A stretch of 64,000 bases of DNA from Streptomyces sp. CB01373 (GTDB lineage: Bacteria > Actinomycetota > Actinomycetes > Streptomycetales > Streptomycetaceae). The stretch spans positions 124,001 to 188,000 of the forward strand of contig NZ_NNBK01000014.1 in NCBI RefSeq assembly GCF_002803075.1. The letters run 5' to 3'. Under the pieces are notes generated by a model, which was not told the DNA's origin, did no database searches, and saw only the letters and a program-made list of their open reading frames with translations. Positions 9,049-17,384 of the stretch are shown piece after piece. Made by a program: the position numbers and the translations under genes. Each line of letters begins with the position of its first letter. The stretch's first letter is position 1.

Positions 9049-9279
9049 GTGACTACTGTTCTGACCCCCGCGAGCCCACTGACGGCCGCTGATCGCTGCG
9101 ACCGCTGCGGCGCCCAGGCATACCTGCGCGTCGTCCTGCTGAGCGGCGGAGAACTGCTCTTCTGCGCCCACCACGGTCGCAAGTTCGAGCCAGAACTCAA
9201 GAAGATCGCCGCTGAGATACAGGACGAGACCGAGCGCCTGACCTCCGTTCCGGCGAACGCCTCCGAGGAAGAGCTCTGA
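9049..9279 (+). CDS. Small zinc-ribbon protein (DUF7455)
   Basis: A 76-residue conserved actinobacterial protein. It holds a zinc ribbon made from CDRCG (near residue 16) and CAHHG (near residue 42), with an acidic tail. The family is found beside hrdB/parE in Streptomyces; its role is unknown, though two paired Cys/His knuckles suggest binding of nucleic acid or protein. GTG 9049 follows GAAGAGG. It is transcribed toward the protease gene and ends at a hairpin. Confidence 0.8.
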   Translation: MTTVLTPASPLTAADRCDRCGAQAYLRVVLLSGGELLFCAHHGRKFEPELKKIAAEIQDETERLTSVPANASEEEL

Positions 9280-9318
9280 CCCTCCCGCCCGACGAGCGAG
9301 CTCGGCACAGACCGGCGA

Positions 9319-9357
9319 ACGGGCGGTCGCCCCTGGCACCCAGGAGCGACCGCCCGT
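9319..9357. terminator. Bidirectional hairpin terminator
   Basis: ACGGGCGGTCGC (9319-9330) pairs with GCGACCGCCCGT (9346-9357), a perfect 12-bp stem with a 15-base loop, between two convergent genes. A second perfect 9-bp stem (GTGACCGGC / GCCGGTCAC) follows at 9362-9382, at the end of the protease gene. Confidence 0.75.
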
Positions 9358-9378
9358 CCTCGTGACCGGCGACGCCGG

Positions 9379-10236
9379 TCACGACTCGCCGGACGGCGGG
9401 CGCGGCGCCTTCTTGCCGACCCGGCCCAGCGCCCGGACCACCTCGGAGACACGCGTGTAGACACCAGGGCTCCCGGCGCGCCCGCAGCCGCTGCCCCACG
9501 ACACAAGCCCGATCAGGCGCCCCTGGGCGACCAGCGGGCCCCCACTGTCGCCCTGGCACGCGTCCCGGCCCCCAGCGGTCTCTCCCGCACAGAGCATGCT
9601 CTCGGGCTGGTACGTGCCCTCGCCGCCGCCCGGATAGGCCTGCCGGCACTCCTCGTCCCGCAGGACGTGCACAGGCGCCCCATGCAGGCTGTGGGCATAG
9701 GCGGCGGTACCCGTGGTGTCCCCCCACCCGTAGACCGTGGCGCTCGTACCCGGCGTGTACGCCGGGTCACCCGCGGCTGCCATGGGGACGACGGCGTTCT
9801 CCGGCATGGGCTCGGCAAGAGTGAGCACGGCGAAGTCACCGGCATTGGTGGTGGGGTCATAGTGCGGATTGACCCAGGTGGACCGCACGGGGACCTCCTT
9901 GCCCTGATCGGAGAGCAGATCCGTACGGCCCGTGATCACCTTCAGATCCGGCGTCGGCGGCGCGCCCACGGCCTCTTTGGCCAGACAGTGGGCCGCGGTG
10001 AGCACCTCGGTGCGACCGATGGCCACGCCCCCGCAGAACTGCCCCGCGCGGGTGCCTCCGAACCGGTCACGGCTGGAGAGCGCCACGGTCCACGGACTCT
10101 GCGAGACGTCGACGGGGAAGCCGCCGATGACAACGCTGTCAGCGGCTACAGGTGCGGCCGCTGACAGCGGTATCGCGGCTCCCGCGGCCGCCAGGACCAG
10201 CGGCCAGATCAGGGCACGGGCAGAACGGCGTCGCAT
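9379..10236 (-). CDS. Secreted trypsin-like serine protease (S1)
   Basis: A 285-residue exported protease. The signal peptide is residues 1 to about 32 (MRRRSAR, hydrophobic core, AAPVAA cleavage region), followed by [15 protein letters not shown], the activation-type N-terminus. The catalytic triad is present: His in LTAAHC, Asp in the GDFAVLTL segment and Ser in GDSGGPL. Disulfide cysteines are in FCGG/AAHC and around DACQGDSGG. It lies between hrdB and parE, as in other Streptomyces. Its physiological substrate is unknown. Confidence 0.9.
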   Translation of the reverse strand: MRRRSARALIWPLVLAAAGAAIPLSAAAPVAADSVVIGGFPVDVSQSPWTVALSSRDRFGGTRAGQFCGGVAIGRTEVLTAAHCLAKEAVGAPPTPDLKVITGRTDLLSDQGKEVPVRSTWVNPHYDPTTNAGDFAVLTLAEPMPENAVVPMAAAGDPAYTPGTSATVYGWGDTTGTAAYAHSLHGAPVHVLRDEECRQAYPGGGEGTYQPESMLCAGETAGGRDACQGDSGGPLVAQGRLIGLVSWGSGCGRAGSPGVYTRVSEVVRALGRVGKKAPRPPSGES

Positions 10237-10371
10237 GGGTGCTCCTCACTCTCGGACGATCACGGAACACCCAGAGTCATGCACAGTGACGCGACGCGCA
10301 GCACGAGGACCCGGCCCCCTGGGGGAACCGGGCCCTCGGTGTCATACGACCGGACCAGTCGAAGTACCGGA

Positions 10372-11913
10372 CTAGTCGAGGTAGTCGCGCAGCACCTGCG
10401 AGCGCGACGGGTGGCGCAGCTTCGACATGGTCTTGGACTCGATCTGGCGGATCCGCTCACGCGTCACGCCGTAGACCTTGCCGATCTCGTCGAGGGTCTT
10501 CGGCTGGCCGTCGGTGAGACCGAAGCGCATGGAGACGACGCCGGCCTCGCGCTCGGACAGGGTGTCGAGGACCGAGTGCAGCTGCTCCTGGAGCAGCGTG
10601 AAGCTGACCGCGTCGGCCGGGACGACCGCCTCGGAGTCCTCGATGAGGTCACCGAACTCGCTGTCGCCGTCCTCGCCCAGCGGGGTGTGCAGCGAGATGG
10701 GCTCGCGGCCGTACTTCTGGACCTCGATGACCTTCTCCGGGGTCATGTCGAGCTCCTTGGCCAGCTCCTCCGGGGTGGGCTCACGGCCCAGGTCCTGGAG
10801 CATCTGGCGCTGCACGCGCGCGAGCTTGTTGATGACCTCGACCATGTGCACCGGGATACGGATGGTGCGGGCCTGGTCGGCCATCGCCCGGGTGATCGCC
10901 TGACGGATCCACCAGGTGGCGTACGTGGAGAACTTGTAGCCCTTGGTGTAGTCGAACTTCTCCACCGCGCGGATCAGACCGAGGTTGCCCTCCTGGATGA
11001 GGTCCAGGAAGAGCATGCCGCGGCCCGTGTAGCGCTTGGCCAGGGAGACCACCAGACGGAGGTTGGCCTCCAGGAGGTGGTTCTTGGCGCGGCGGCCGTC
11101 CTCGGCGATGATCTCCAGCTCGCGCTTGAGCTTGGGGGCGAGCTTGTCGGAGTTGGCCAGCTTGTCCTCGGCGAAGAGGCCCGCCTCGATGCGCTTGGCC
11201 AGCTCCACTTCCTGCTCGGCGTTGAGCAGGGGGACCTTGCCGATCTGCTTGAGGTAGTCCTTCACCGGGTCGGCGGTGGCGCCGGCCGCGGCGACCTGCT
11301 GGGCGGGCGCGTCGTCCTCGTCCTCGTCGGACAGCACGAAGCCGGCGCTCTCGGTGCCCTCGGGCTCCTCGGCGCCCTTGGCCTCCTCGAGCACCTCTTC
11401 CTCGAGAAGTTCGGCGTCGTCCTTCTTGGCGGCGGTGGTCTTCTTGGCAGCCGTCTTCTTGGCGGCCGTCGTCTTCTTGGCCACCGCCTTCCTGGCGGCC
11501 GTCGTCTTCTTGGCAGCGGCCTTCTTCGCGGGGGTCTCTTCCTCGACGGACGCGCCGGCGGTGGGCGCCGCCGGGGCAGCGGTGGCGGTGGCCTTCCTGG
11601 TGGTCACCGTCTTCGCCGCGACCGTCTTGGTGGCGGTGCGCTTGGCCGGGCTCTTCGCTGCGACGCTCTTGCGGGTGCGCTTGTTGGGCTCCGCGGCACT
11701 GACCATCAGCGTCACACCCTCTTCCTCGAGGATCTGGTTGAGGCTGCGCAGTACGTTCTTCCACTGAGTGGCCGGAATCTGGTCAGCTTCGAAGGCCCGA
11801 CGCACATCGTCGCCGGCGATCTGCCCCTCAGCCTTTCCCCGCTCAATGAGCGCCATGACAGAGACGGACTCGGCGATCTCCGGCGGGAGCGTACGGGATG
11901 TGCTGGCCGACAC
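10372..11913 (-). CDS. hrdB: Principal RNA polymerase sigma factor HrdB
   Basis: The essential vegetative sigma-70 of Streptomyces, 513 residues. Region 1.1-like sequence is at the start, followed by a long Lys/Ala-rich insert (repeats such as [10 protein letters not shown], residues about 75-165) that is typical of HrdB. Then come region 1.2 ([16 protein letters not shown]), region 2 ([16 protein letters not shown], -10 recognition), region 3 and region 4.2 helix-turn-helix ([14 protein letters not shown]). I chose GTG 11913 with GAGAGG at 7 bases; the two codons before it (TTG TTC) are the only other extension. Confidence 0.96.
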   Translation of the reverse strand: MSASTSRTLPPEIAESVSVMALIERGKAEGQIAGDDVRRAFEADQIPATQWKNVLRSLNQILEEEGVTLMVSAAEPNKRTRKSVAAKSPAKRTATKTVAAKTVTTRKATATAAPAAPTAGASVEEETPAKKAAAKKTTAARKAVAKKTTAAKKTAAKKTTAAKKDDAELLEEEVLEEAKGAEEPEGTESAGFVLSDEDEDDAPAQQVAAAGATADPVKDYLKQIGKVPLLNAEQEVELAKRIEAGLFAEDKLANSDKLAPKLKRELEIIAEDGRRAKNHLLEANLRLVVSLAKRYTGRGMLFLDLIQEGNLGLIRAVEKFDYTKGYKFSTYATWWIRQAITRAMADQARTIRIPVHMVEVINKLARVQRQMLQDLGREPTPEELAKELDMTPEKVIEVQKYGREPISLHTPLGEDGDSEFGDLIEDSEAVVPADAVSFTLLQEQLHSVLDTLSEREAGVVSMRFGLTDGQPKTLDEIGKVYGVTRERIRQIESKTMSKLRHPSRSQVLRDYLD

Positions 11914-12617
11914 GAACAACCTCTCGGAACGTTGGAAAACGGCTTCCGGCCCCGTCCGTCATGGACAGGAGCCGACCACCGGCCTGGGGATTGGGCCGAC
12001 GGCGCGGGCGGGGGCCGGGAAGTTGCACAGCGCCGTACATCGGCGTCCGTATTCCCTCCTCGGCCGTCACCTCTTAGGTCATCGCGTTGTACCCAGGAGT
12101 GTTACGCCCAATCTGCGTGGCCCCAGTCACACCCCGTAAGTGCGTAAAAAGGGTCAGAGATGGGCAGATGGAGTCGGGTACCCACCACGGTGACGAACCC
12201 ACAGGCGGCTCGCCCCGGTCACGTACGGCTCCGCGGGTTCACGGGTTCGCGGCGGGGGCGGCGTACCGGTCGGCCGGTCTGCTGCGGGTCGGCGCCCTCG
12301 GTCGGCCGTATGGCGACGGGAGCGGGTCACACGGTCGGCCGGGGTGCGACGGTGCCGCGCGCGGTCGGCCGGTGTGCGACGGAGGCGGTGCCTGCGGTCG
12401 GCCGGTCCGCGGCGGGGCGATGCCCTCGGTCGGCCGGTGGGCGACGGGGCGCTTCCCGCCGTCAGCCGGCCTGCGGCGCGAGCCGTGCCCGCAGTCAGCC
12501 GGTGTGTGTCGGGTGTGACACCCACGGCCGGCCGGCGACCCGCCTCTCGCGGGAGCCCGCCGGAGGACGGCAGGGCCCGGGCCGTGCCGCCCACGCAGGG
12601 ACCGGTGCTCGCGCGGT
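11914..12617. other. Long hrdB-whiH intergenic region
   Basis: About 700 bases without a convincing gene. The part near hrdB (11914-12150) is the hrdB promoter region and is relatively AT-rich around 12050-12150 on the upstream side. From about 12240 it becomes an extremely GC-rich imperfect tandem repeat (separate entry). Open frames crossing it on both strands have repetitive low-complexity translations, so I do not call genes. Confidence 0.6.
12269..12501. repeat. Imperfect tandem repeat, about 32-33 bp, eight units
   Basis: The core GTCGGCCG or GTCAGCCG begins at 12269, 12301, 12334, 12364, 12397, 12429, 12461 and 12494, giving spacings of 32, 33, 30, 33, 32, 32 and 33. The intervening sequence is partly conserved (GGTGTGCGACGG- and GGGCGACGGG-like). 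The core contains the palindrome CGGCCG. The period is close to three DNA turns, so the same face of the helix would be presented. It lies in the whiH-hrdB gap. Confidence 0.75.
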
Positions 12618-13505
12618 TCAGTGCTCGCGCGGCGCGGGAACCACCCGTTCGACCTCGGGGTGCACCGTGAGCAATTGACGCATGGCGCCTTCCGCCGCGG
12701 TGCCGTCGCCGGCCACGACCGCGTCGACGATGCGGGCGTGCTGCGCGAGGGAGGCCTCGTTCGGACGGTCGCAGCCCGTGACGGGCCCGCCGGACACCTG
12801 GAGGGCGGCCGAGACGATCCCGGAGAGGTGGTCCAGCATCCGGTTGCCCGCGATCTGGATGAGCAGCGAGTGGAACTCGGCATCCGCGCGGGAGAAGGTG
12901 AGCGCGTCGCCCTGCCCCAGGGCGTGCCCCATGATCTCGACCATGTCGGACAGGCGCTGGTGGATGTCCTCGCGGCCGTGCCCGGCGGCGAGACGCGCGG
13001 CGAGCGGCTCGATCGTCCAGCGCAGTTCGCTGAGCTCGCGGCGCTGGTCGTCGCGCTGCGGACCGAACGCCCGCCACTCGATGATGTCCGGGTCCAGGAG
13101 ATTCCAGTCGCTGACCGGGCGCACCCGCGTCCCGACGTTCGGGCGGGCGCTGACCAGGCCCTTGGCCTCCAGCACGCGGAGCGACTCGCGGACGACGGTG
13201 CGGGAGACCTCGAAGCGCTGGCCGATCTCCTCGGGCACCAGCGGACGGTCGGCGCCCAGGTCGCCGGAGACGATCATCTGACCCAGCTGCTGGACGAGTT
13301 GGCCGTGCAGTCCGCGTCCGCGGCTGCCCGCGGCACGCCGGCCCACGCGCCCCAGCTCCGGGTCGGCGCCCTCCCAGGCGGGGCTCGCGACGCGGCCGGG
13401 GACGGGCGCCTCGGCGTAGGGGTAACGGTCTAGTTCGCCCGGGCCGACGAGACCGGAGTCTGTGGAGCGGGCGGCGGTCATCATGGTGTGCGCAAGGGTA
13501 CTCAC
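12618..13505 (-). CDS. whiH: Sporulation regulator WhiH (GntR/FadR family)
   Basis: A 295-residue GntR-family regulator required for sporulation septation in aerial hyphae. The N-terminus is a non-conserved Ala/Gly/Pro region; the winged helix-turn-helix is at about residues 65-135 (VPEEIGQRFEVSRTVVRESL); the FCD effector domain follows (WTIEPLAARLAAGH to DAEFHSLLIQIAGNRML). Adjacency to hrdB matches S. coelicolor whiH. GTG 13505 gives the expected length; the frame is open farther upstream without homology. A candidate sigma-WhiG -10 element lies upstream. Confidence 0.9.
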   Translation of the reverse strand: MSTLAHTMMTAARSTDSGLVGPGELDRYPYAEAPVPGRVASPAWEGADPELGRVGRRAAGSRGRGLHGQLVQQLGQMIVSGDLGADRPLVPEEIGQRFEVSRTVVRESLRVLEAKGLVSARPNVGTRVRPVSDWNLLDPDIIEWRAFGPQRDDQRRELSELRWTIEPLAARLAAGHGREDIHQRLSDMVEIMGHALGQGDALTFSRADAEFHSLLIQIAGNRMLDHLSGIVSAALQVSGGPVTGCDRPNEASLAQHARIVDAVVAGDGTAAEGAMRQLLTVHPEVERVVPAPREH

Positions 13506-13597
13506 GGATCTTTTGTCGGCGTCGTCTCCAACTCCCTTGAGGTCTTTGGTGAAAAGCACACGAAAGGGTGATCGCTCACTTCGCCTCAATTGACGCC

Positions 13598-13606
13598 TTA
13601 TCGGAA
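13598..13606 (-). promoter_or_regulatory. Candidate sigma-WhiG -10 element of whiH
   Basis: On the minus strand this reads TTCCGATAA, close to the sigma-28/WhiG -10 consensus GCCGATAA, about 95 bases before the whiH start. whiH is a known WhiG target in S. coelicolor. I could not find a clear TAAA -35 at the expected 15-16 base spacing, so this remains tentative. Confidence 0.35.
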
Positions 13607-13667
13607 AGAAATGGGCTCTCCCTGGGAAGTTGCTTACGGAGCCCGACCGAAAGGGAGCGAACCCCTG

Positions 13668-16367
13668 TCATCGGGTCCGGCTCCGCAGCGCCGTCAGCAG
13701 GTACGCGCACAGCAGCCCGCCGAGCGTCAACGCCAGAGCCCCGCCCAGGGGTTGGGCGATCAGCCGCGCTGCGGCGGCCACGTAGCGGTCACCGCCGAAG
13801 GGCCACTGGAGCAGGTGGACCCGACGCAGCCGGGCGGTAAGACCGGCGGCGTCCCACTCCCTGCCTCCCAACGCCTTCTCCACCAGGGGCACGACGAGCA
13901 CCGGTACGGAGAGCACGGCCGCGAGCCCTGCCGTGGTGGACCGGAACACCCCCGCCGCCAGCACCCCGGCCCAGGCGCAGCCCGCCACGAGGCACAGCCA
14001 ACTCGCGCTCAGCGAGAGCCAGTCGCCCGGAACCTGGGCGAGTTCCTGCCCGTACATGGCATAGAGCACCTCGGCGTCGCAGCCGACCGTGAGGAAGGCG
14101 AGCACCAGCGCGGTCGCGGTGGCCACGGTCAGCTTCGCGGCGAGCAGCCCCAGCCGACGGGGGACGGTGCCACGGTCCGCCGCCAGCGCGGGGTGACGGA
14201 ACTCGTCCCCGAAGGCGAACGCCCCGAGCAACCCGGCGCCGAGCGCCGCCGGCGGCAGAGGCAGTTGCCGCGGCCACGCCGCCAGCAGCCGAGGCTGCGG
14301 AGCATGTCCCATCCGCCCCATGACCAGAGCCGTGAGGACGGAACAGACGAGGACGACGGCACTGACGAAGAAGCCGGTGCCGACCCCGGTGGCCCGGCGC
14401 AGCTCGTACCGCAGGGGCCGCAGGGGGCCGGCACCGGGCCGGACGGAGATGGGGGGTGGCAGGGAGGACGAACCGTCGATGCCGGCGGCCTCGGCAGGGC
14501 GGGGGGTTGGGATGGACGGGTGGGGGTGTGCGGGGTGGTCGGTCGTTGGAGGTACGGGGGCGGGGTGGTGTGCGGGGGCGGGGTGCGCGGTCGTCCGCCG
14601 GGTGGCCGGGGGTTGGTCGGGGCGCGTGGTCGCCGAGGCGGCTTCGTCCGCGGTTTCAGCACACGCAGACGGTTCTTCGGAGAGCGAGGAAACGCCGGCG
14701 GCGCAGGGGGCGGCGCCGGCCACGTCAGGGGTGGTGGCGGTGGCGGCCTTCGGCTCGGAACCGGTGGTCGAACCGCGGGCTTCGGGAGCGACGGTCGAGT
14801 TGAGGACTTCCGGGGCGGTGGTCGAGTCGCGGACTTTGGGGGCGGTGGTCGAGTCACGGGCTTTGGGGGCGGTGGCCGAGTCACGGGCTTCGAAACCGCC
14901 GGTGGTGCCGGGGGCTTCGAAACCGGCGGTGGTGCCGGGGGCTTCGGAACCGTTGGTCGGGACGAGGGGCAGAGAAGCGGGGGCACCGGTGCTGCCCTCG
15001 GAGCCGGTGGCCGTTGCCGGCGCCTGGGAATCGTGGGCGCGGCCCGGACCGCCGTGGCCGATGGTGGGCCCCGAGGCGCCGACGCCGGTGAGGGCAACCG
15101 GGTCGTCAGGCTCGGCGTTGGCGCCCGGGCCCCCGGAACCGGTCGTGAGATCCGCGCCGTCGGCGGTACGAGTGACGGGCCTCCCTTCACCGGAGCCGGC
15201 CGCCGGGAGCAGGCTTCCCTTGTGAGCCGCGGGGGAGGCCACCATCGCCCGCAGCTCCAGGGCAGAGCCGAGGCCTTGCGCCGTGCCGGACTCGCTCTTC
15301 GGGCGCCTGATGACAGGCGGCTCCCCCGGGTGCGGCTCCTCCGAGTGCTGGTCGGCGGAACCGCCGTCTGTGGGCGAAGAGGCGAGCGCGCCGCCCTCTT
15401 TCGCGCCGCCCTCTTCGCTGTCCGCGAGCCGCGCCCCCGCGTCCGCCACCGAAGGCGTTGAACCGGCGCCGGCGCCCATGTCCCCCACCTCGTGGGCAAG
15501 TTGATGGATGAGGATGCCGTGGCGAAACGCGGCCTCGCCGACATCGGCACACGTACTGCCGTAGACGGACAGACGGTTGCCGGTCTCGCGTACGACTTCG
15601 ACGGAGCGGCGGGCGGTACGGGCCTCCTTGGTCAGGAGAGCACCGAGTCGCGCGGCGTGCGGGCTGCGCACGCTGACGCGGGGACGCAGCCGGTGGCGGG
15701 CGAAGTCCGCGGCCTCCTGATCGGCGACGAGTCTGCCGCGTTCGAGCGTCACGACGCGGTCGGCGGTGCGGGCCGCCTCCTTGGGGTCCGCCGTGGTGAA
15801 CAGGACCGTACCGCCCTGGTTCGCATGGGCCCGCAGCACACCGTGCAGCCAACGGCCTTCCCGCACGGACAGTCCGCCGGCGGGGGCGTCGAGCACCAGC
15901 GTGTGCGGGTCGGCCAGCATGACGCAGGCCAGCCCCAGCCGGCGGTCCATCCCCCGGGACAGAGTGCCAAGTCGCTCGTCCCGGAAGCTGACGAGCCCGA
16001 CGGCCTCGAGGACTTCGTCGGCGCGCCGTACCGGAAGCCCCGCCGCGGCGCACAGCATGCGCAGATGGCCACGGACCGTGCGCGCGGGGTGTCCCGGAAC
16101 GTCGCCCAGAAGAACGCCGACCTCACGCGAGGGGTGAGCGATGCGGTGCAGGGGGCGACCCTTGAAGTAGGTGATGCCGCAGCCCTGTTGAAGCTCGAGC
16201 ATGAGTCTGAGCGTCGTCGTCTTGCCCGAGCCCGCCGTTCCGAGGAGCGCGGTGACACGACCCGCGTGCGCTGCGAAGGAGACGTCGTCGACGGAGAGCG
16301 GAAGGTCCTTACGGGAGTCGCTGGTCAGTCCGAAGGCCTGGATCACCGCAGCAAGATAGCGCGTCAT
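13668..16367 (-). CDS. ABC ATPase-permease fusion with degenerate ATPase motifs and long linker
   Basis: An 899-residue protein combining an N-terminal ABC ATPase (about 1-230), a hydrophilic region, a very long Pro/Ser/Thr/Gly/Glu-rich linker (about 330-640, with repeats such as SKPPAPP-like units in other frames and T-x-APE units in frame) and a C-terminal membrane domain of about six segments. Walker A is intact (GTAGSGKT, 43-50), but the signature is LSRGM rather than LSGGQ, and Walker B reads LVLDAPAGG with Ala in place of the catalytic Glu. It is likely an ABC-2 type exporter or a non-hydrolysing regulatory relative. It is transcribed in the same direction as whiH, 160 bases upstream. 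Confidence 0.8.
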   Translation of the reverse strand: MTRYLAAVIQAFGLTSDSRKDLPLSVDDVSFAAHAGRVTALLGTAGSGKTTTLRLMLELQQGCGITYFKGRPLHRIAHPSREVGVLLGDVPGHPARTVRGHLRMLCAAAGLPVRRADEVLEAVGLVSFRDERLGTLSRGMDRRLGLACVMLADPHTLVLDAPAGGLSVREGRWLHGVLRAHANQGGTVLFTTADPKEAARTADRVVTLERGRLVADQEAADFARHRLRPRVSVRSPHAARLGALLTKEARTARRSVEVVRETGNRLSVYGSTCADVGEAAFRHGILIHQLAHEVGDMGAGAGSTPSVADAGARLADSEEGGAKEGGALASSPTDGGSADQHSEEPHPGEPPVIRRPKSESGTAQGLGSALELRAMVASPAAHKGSLLPAAGSGEGRPVTRTADGADLTTGSGGPGANAEPDDPVALTGVGASGPTIGHGGPGRAHDSQAPATATGSEGSTGAPASLPLVPTNGSEAPGTTAGFEAPGTTGGFEARDSATAPKARDSTTAPKVRDSTTAPEVLNSTVAPEARGSTTGSEPKAATATTPDVAGAAPCAAGVSSLSEEPSACAETADEAASATTRPDQPPATRRTTAHPAPAHHPAPVPPTTDHPAHPHPSIPTPRPAEAAGIDGSSSLPPPISVRPGAGPLRPLRYELRRATGVGTGFFVSAVVLVCSVLTALVMGRMGHAPQPRLLAAWPRQLPLPPAALGAGLLGAFAFGDEFRHPALAADRGTVPRRLGLLAAKLTVATATALVLAFLTVGCDAEVLYAMYGQELAQVPGDWLSLSASWLCLVAGCAWAGVLAAGVFRSTTAGLAAVLSVPVLVVPLVEKALGGREWDAAGLTARLRRVHLLQWPFGGDRYVAAAARLIAQPLGGALALTLGGLLCAYLLTALRSRTR

Positions 16368-16519
16368 GTCCGCTTTTTCCGGGTATCGCGCCTCGCTTTC
16401 GGCAACCGTTCGGCGTTACTCGCCTCCTTCCTCCCACATGGTCAACTGGATCGGTTCTCCGTGCCCGGCGTCCGGCTTGGCGAACACACCGGCTCACGAC
16501 GGCGACGGGCGGACGAGGG

Positions 16520-17278
16520 TCAGACCTCCGGGCGCAGCATCGGCGGGTTGAGCAGCGTGGCTCCCCCGGCCCGGAAGAGCTGGGCCGGCCGGCCGCCCTG
16601 GCGGGTGGTCGTCCCTCCGGTCGGCACGAGGAAGCCCGGGGTGCCCGTCACCTTGCGGTGGAAGTTGCGCGGATCCAGCGCCACGCCCCACACCCCCTCG
16701 TAGACACGGCGCAGTTCACCGACGGTGAACTCCGGCGGACAGAACGCGGTCGCCAGCGACGAGTACTCGATCTTCGAGCGGGCCCGCTCCACTCCGTCCG
16801 CGAGGATCTGGGCGTGATCGAAGGCCAGCGGCGCCACCGGCTCTCCGTCACGGCCGTAGCCGCCCTGGCGCAGCAACTCCTCCACGGGCGCCCAACGGGC
16901 GTGGTCGGCATCGCCACCCGCCCGGGGCGCCGGCAGATCCGGAGCCAGGGCGAGATGAGCGACGCTGACGACCCTCATCCGCGGGTCACGCTTCGGGTCG
17001 CCGTAGGTCGCGAGCTGCTCCAGGTGCGCGCCGTCGTCCTGGACCGGGGCGAACGGGTCGTGTACGCGCAGTCCGGTCTCCTCGGCCAGCTCCCGCGCCG
17101 CCGCCTGTGCCAGATCCTCGTCTTCCCGTACGAACCCTCCGGGAAGCGCCCACCGGCCCTGGAACGGCGGCTCACCCCTGCGCACCGCCAGCGCGCACAG
17201 GGAATGGCGGCGCACGGTCAGCACGACCAGGTCAACGGTGACGGCGAAAGGCGGAAAGGCTGACGGGTCGTAGGGCAT
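16520..17278 (-). CDS. Nudix hydrolase with NrtR-like winged helix
   Basis: A 252-residue protein. The N-terminal Nudix domain has the full box GGFVREDEDLAQAAARELAE followed by ETGL; the C-terminal part (FTVGELRRVYEGVWGVALD, then NFHRKVTGTPGFLVPTG) is the winged helix found in NrtR regulators of NAD metabolism. The Nudix part of NrtR senses ADP-ribose or related nucleotides. ATG 17278 is chosen because homology begins there. An inverted repeat just upstream could be an autoregulatory operator. Whether it is an enzyme, a repressor or both cannot be decided here. Confidence 0.85.
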   Translation of the reverse strand: MPYDPSAFPPFAVTVDLVVLTVRRHSLCALAVRRGEPPFQGRWALPGGFVREDEDLAQAAARELAEETGLRVHDPFAPVQDDGAHLEQLATYGDPKRDPRMRVVSVAHLALAPDLPAPRAGGDADHARWAPVEELLRQGGYGRDGEPVAPLAFDHAQILADGVERARSKIEYSSLATAFCPPEFTVGELRRVYEGVWGVALDPRNFHRKVTGTPGFLVPTGGTTTRQGGRPAQLFRAGGATLLNPPMLRPEV

Positions 17279-17289
17279 GTCGCGATCAT

Positions 17290-17310
17290 AGTCGTCTGCC
17301 TGACGATAAA
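17290..17310. promoter_or_regulatory. Inverted repeat upstream of NrtR-like gene
   Basis: TCGTC (17292-17296) and GACGA (17302-17306) are perfect arms around TGCCT, embedded in an AT-rich stretch that includes ATAG and TAAAC, 14 bases before the start codon. NrtR-type operators are about 21-bp palindromes in this position. The operator role is inference. Confidence 0.35.
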
Positions 17311-17384
17311 CACTCCTTTCGCCGGTCCCGTCAATGGCTGATCCGCATCGGTCCCCCTCACTTCGCGACCCTGTGCGCGTTCCT

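Noticed and set aside
10279-12147. 622-residue plus-strand open frame
   Set aside because: Antisense shadow of hrdB; its repeats mirror the Lys/Ala-rich insert.
12269-12501. CRISPR-like periodic repeats
   Set aside because: The conserved core is only about 8 bases, the between-core sequence is itself partly repeated, and no cas genes are nearby.
12154-13077. Genes across the hrdB-whiH repeat on the minus strand
   Set aside because: Translations are repetitive Pro/Arg/Ala strings created by the tandem repeat, with no ribosome site.
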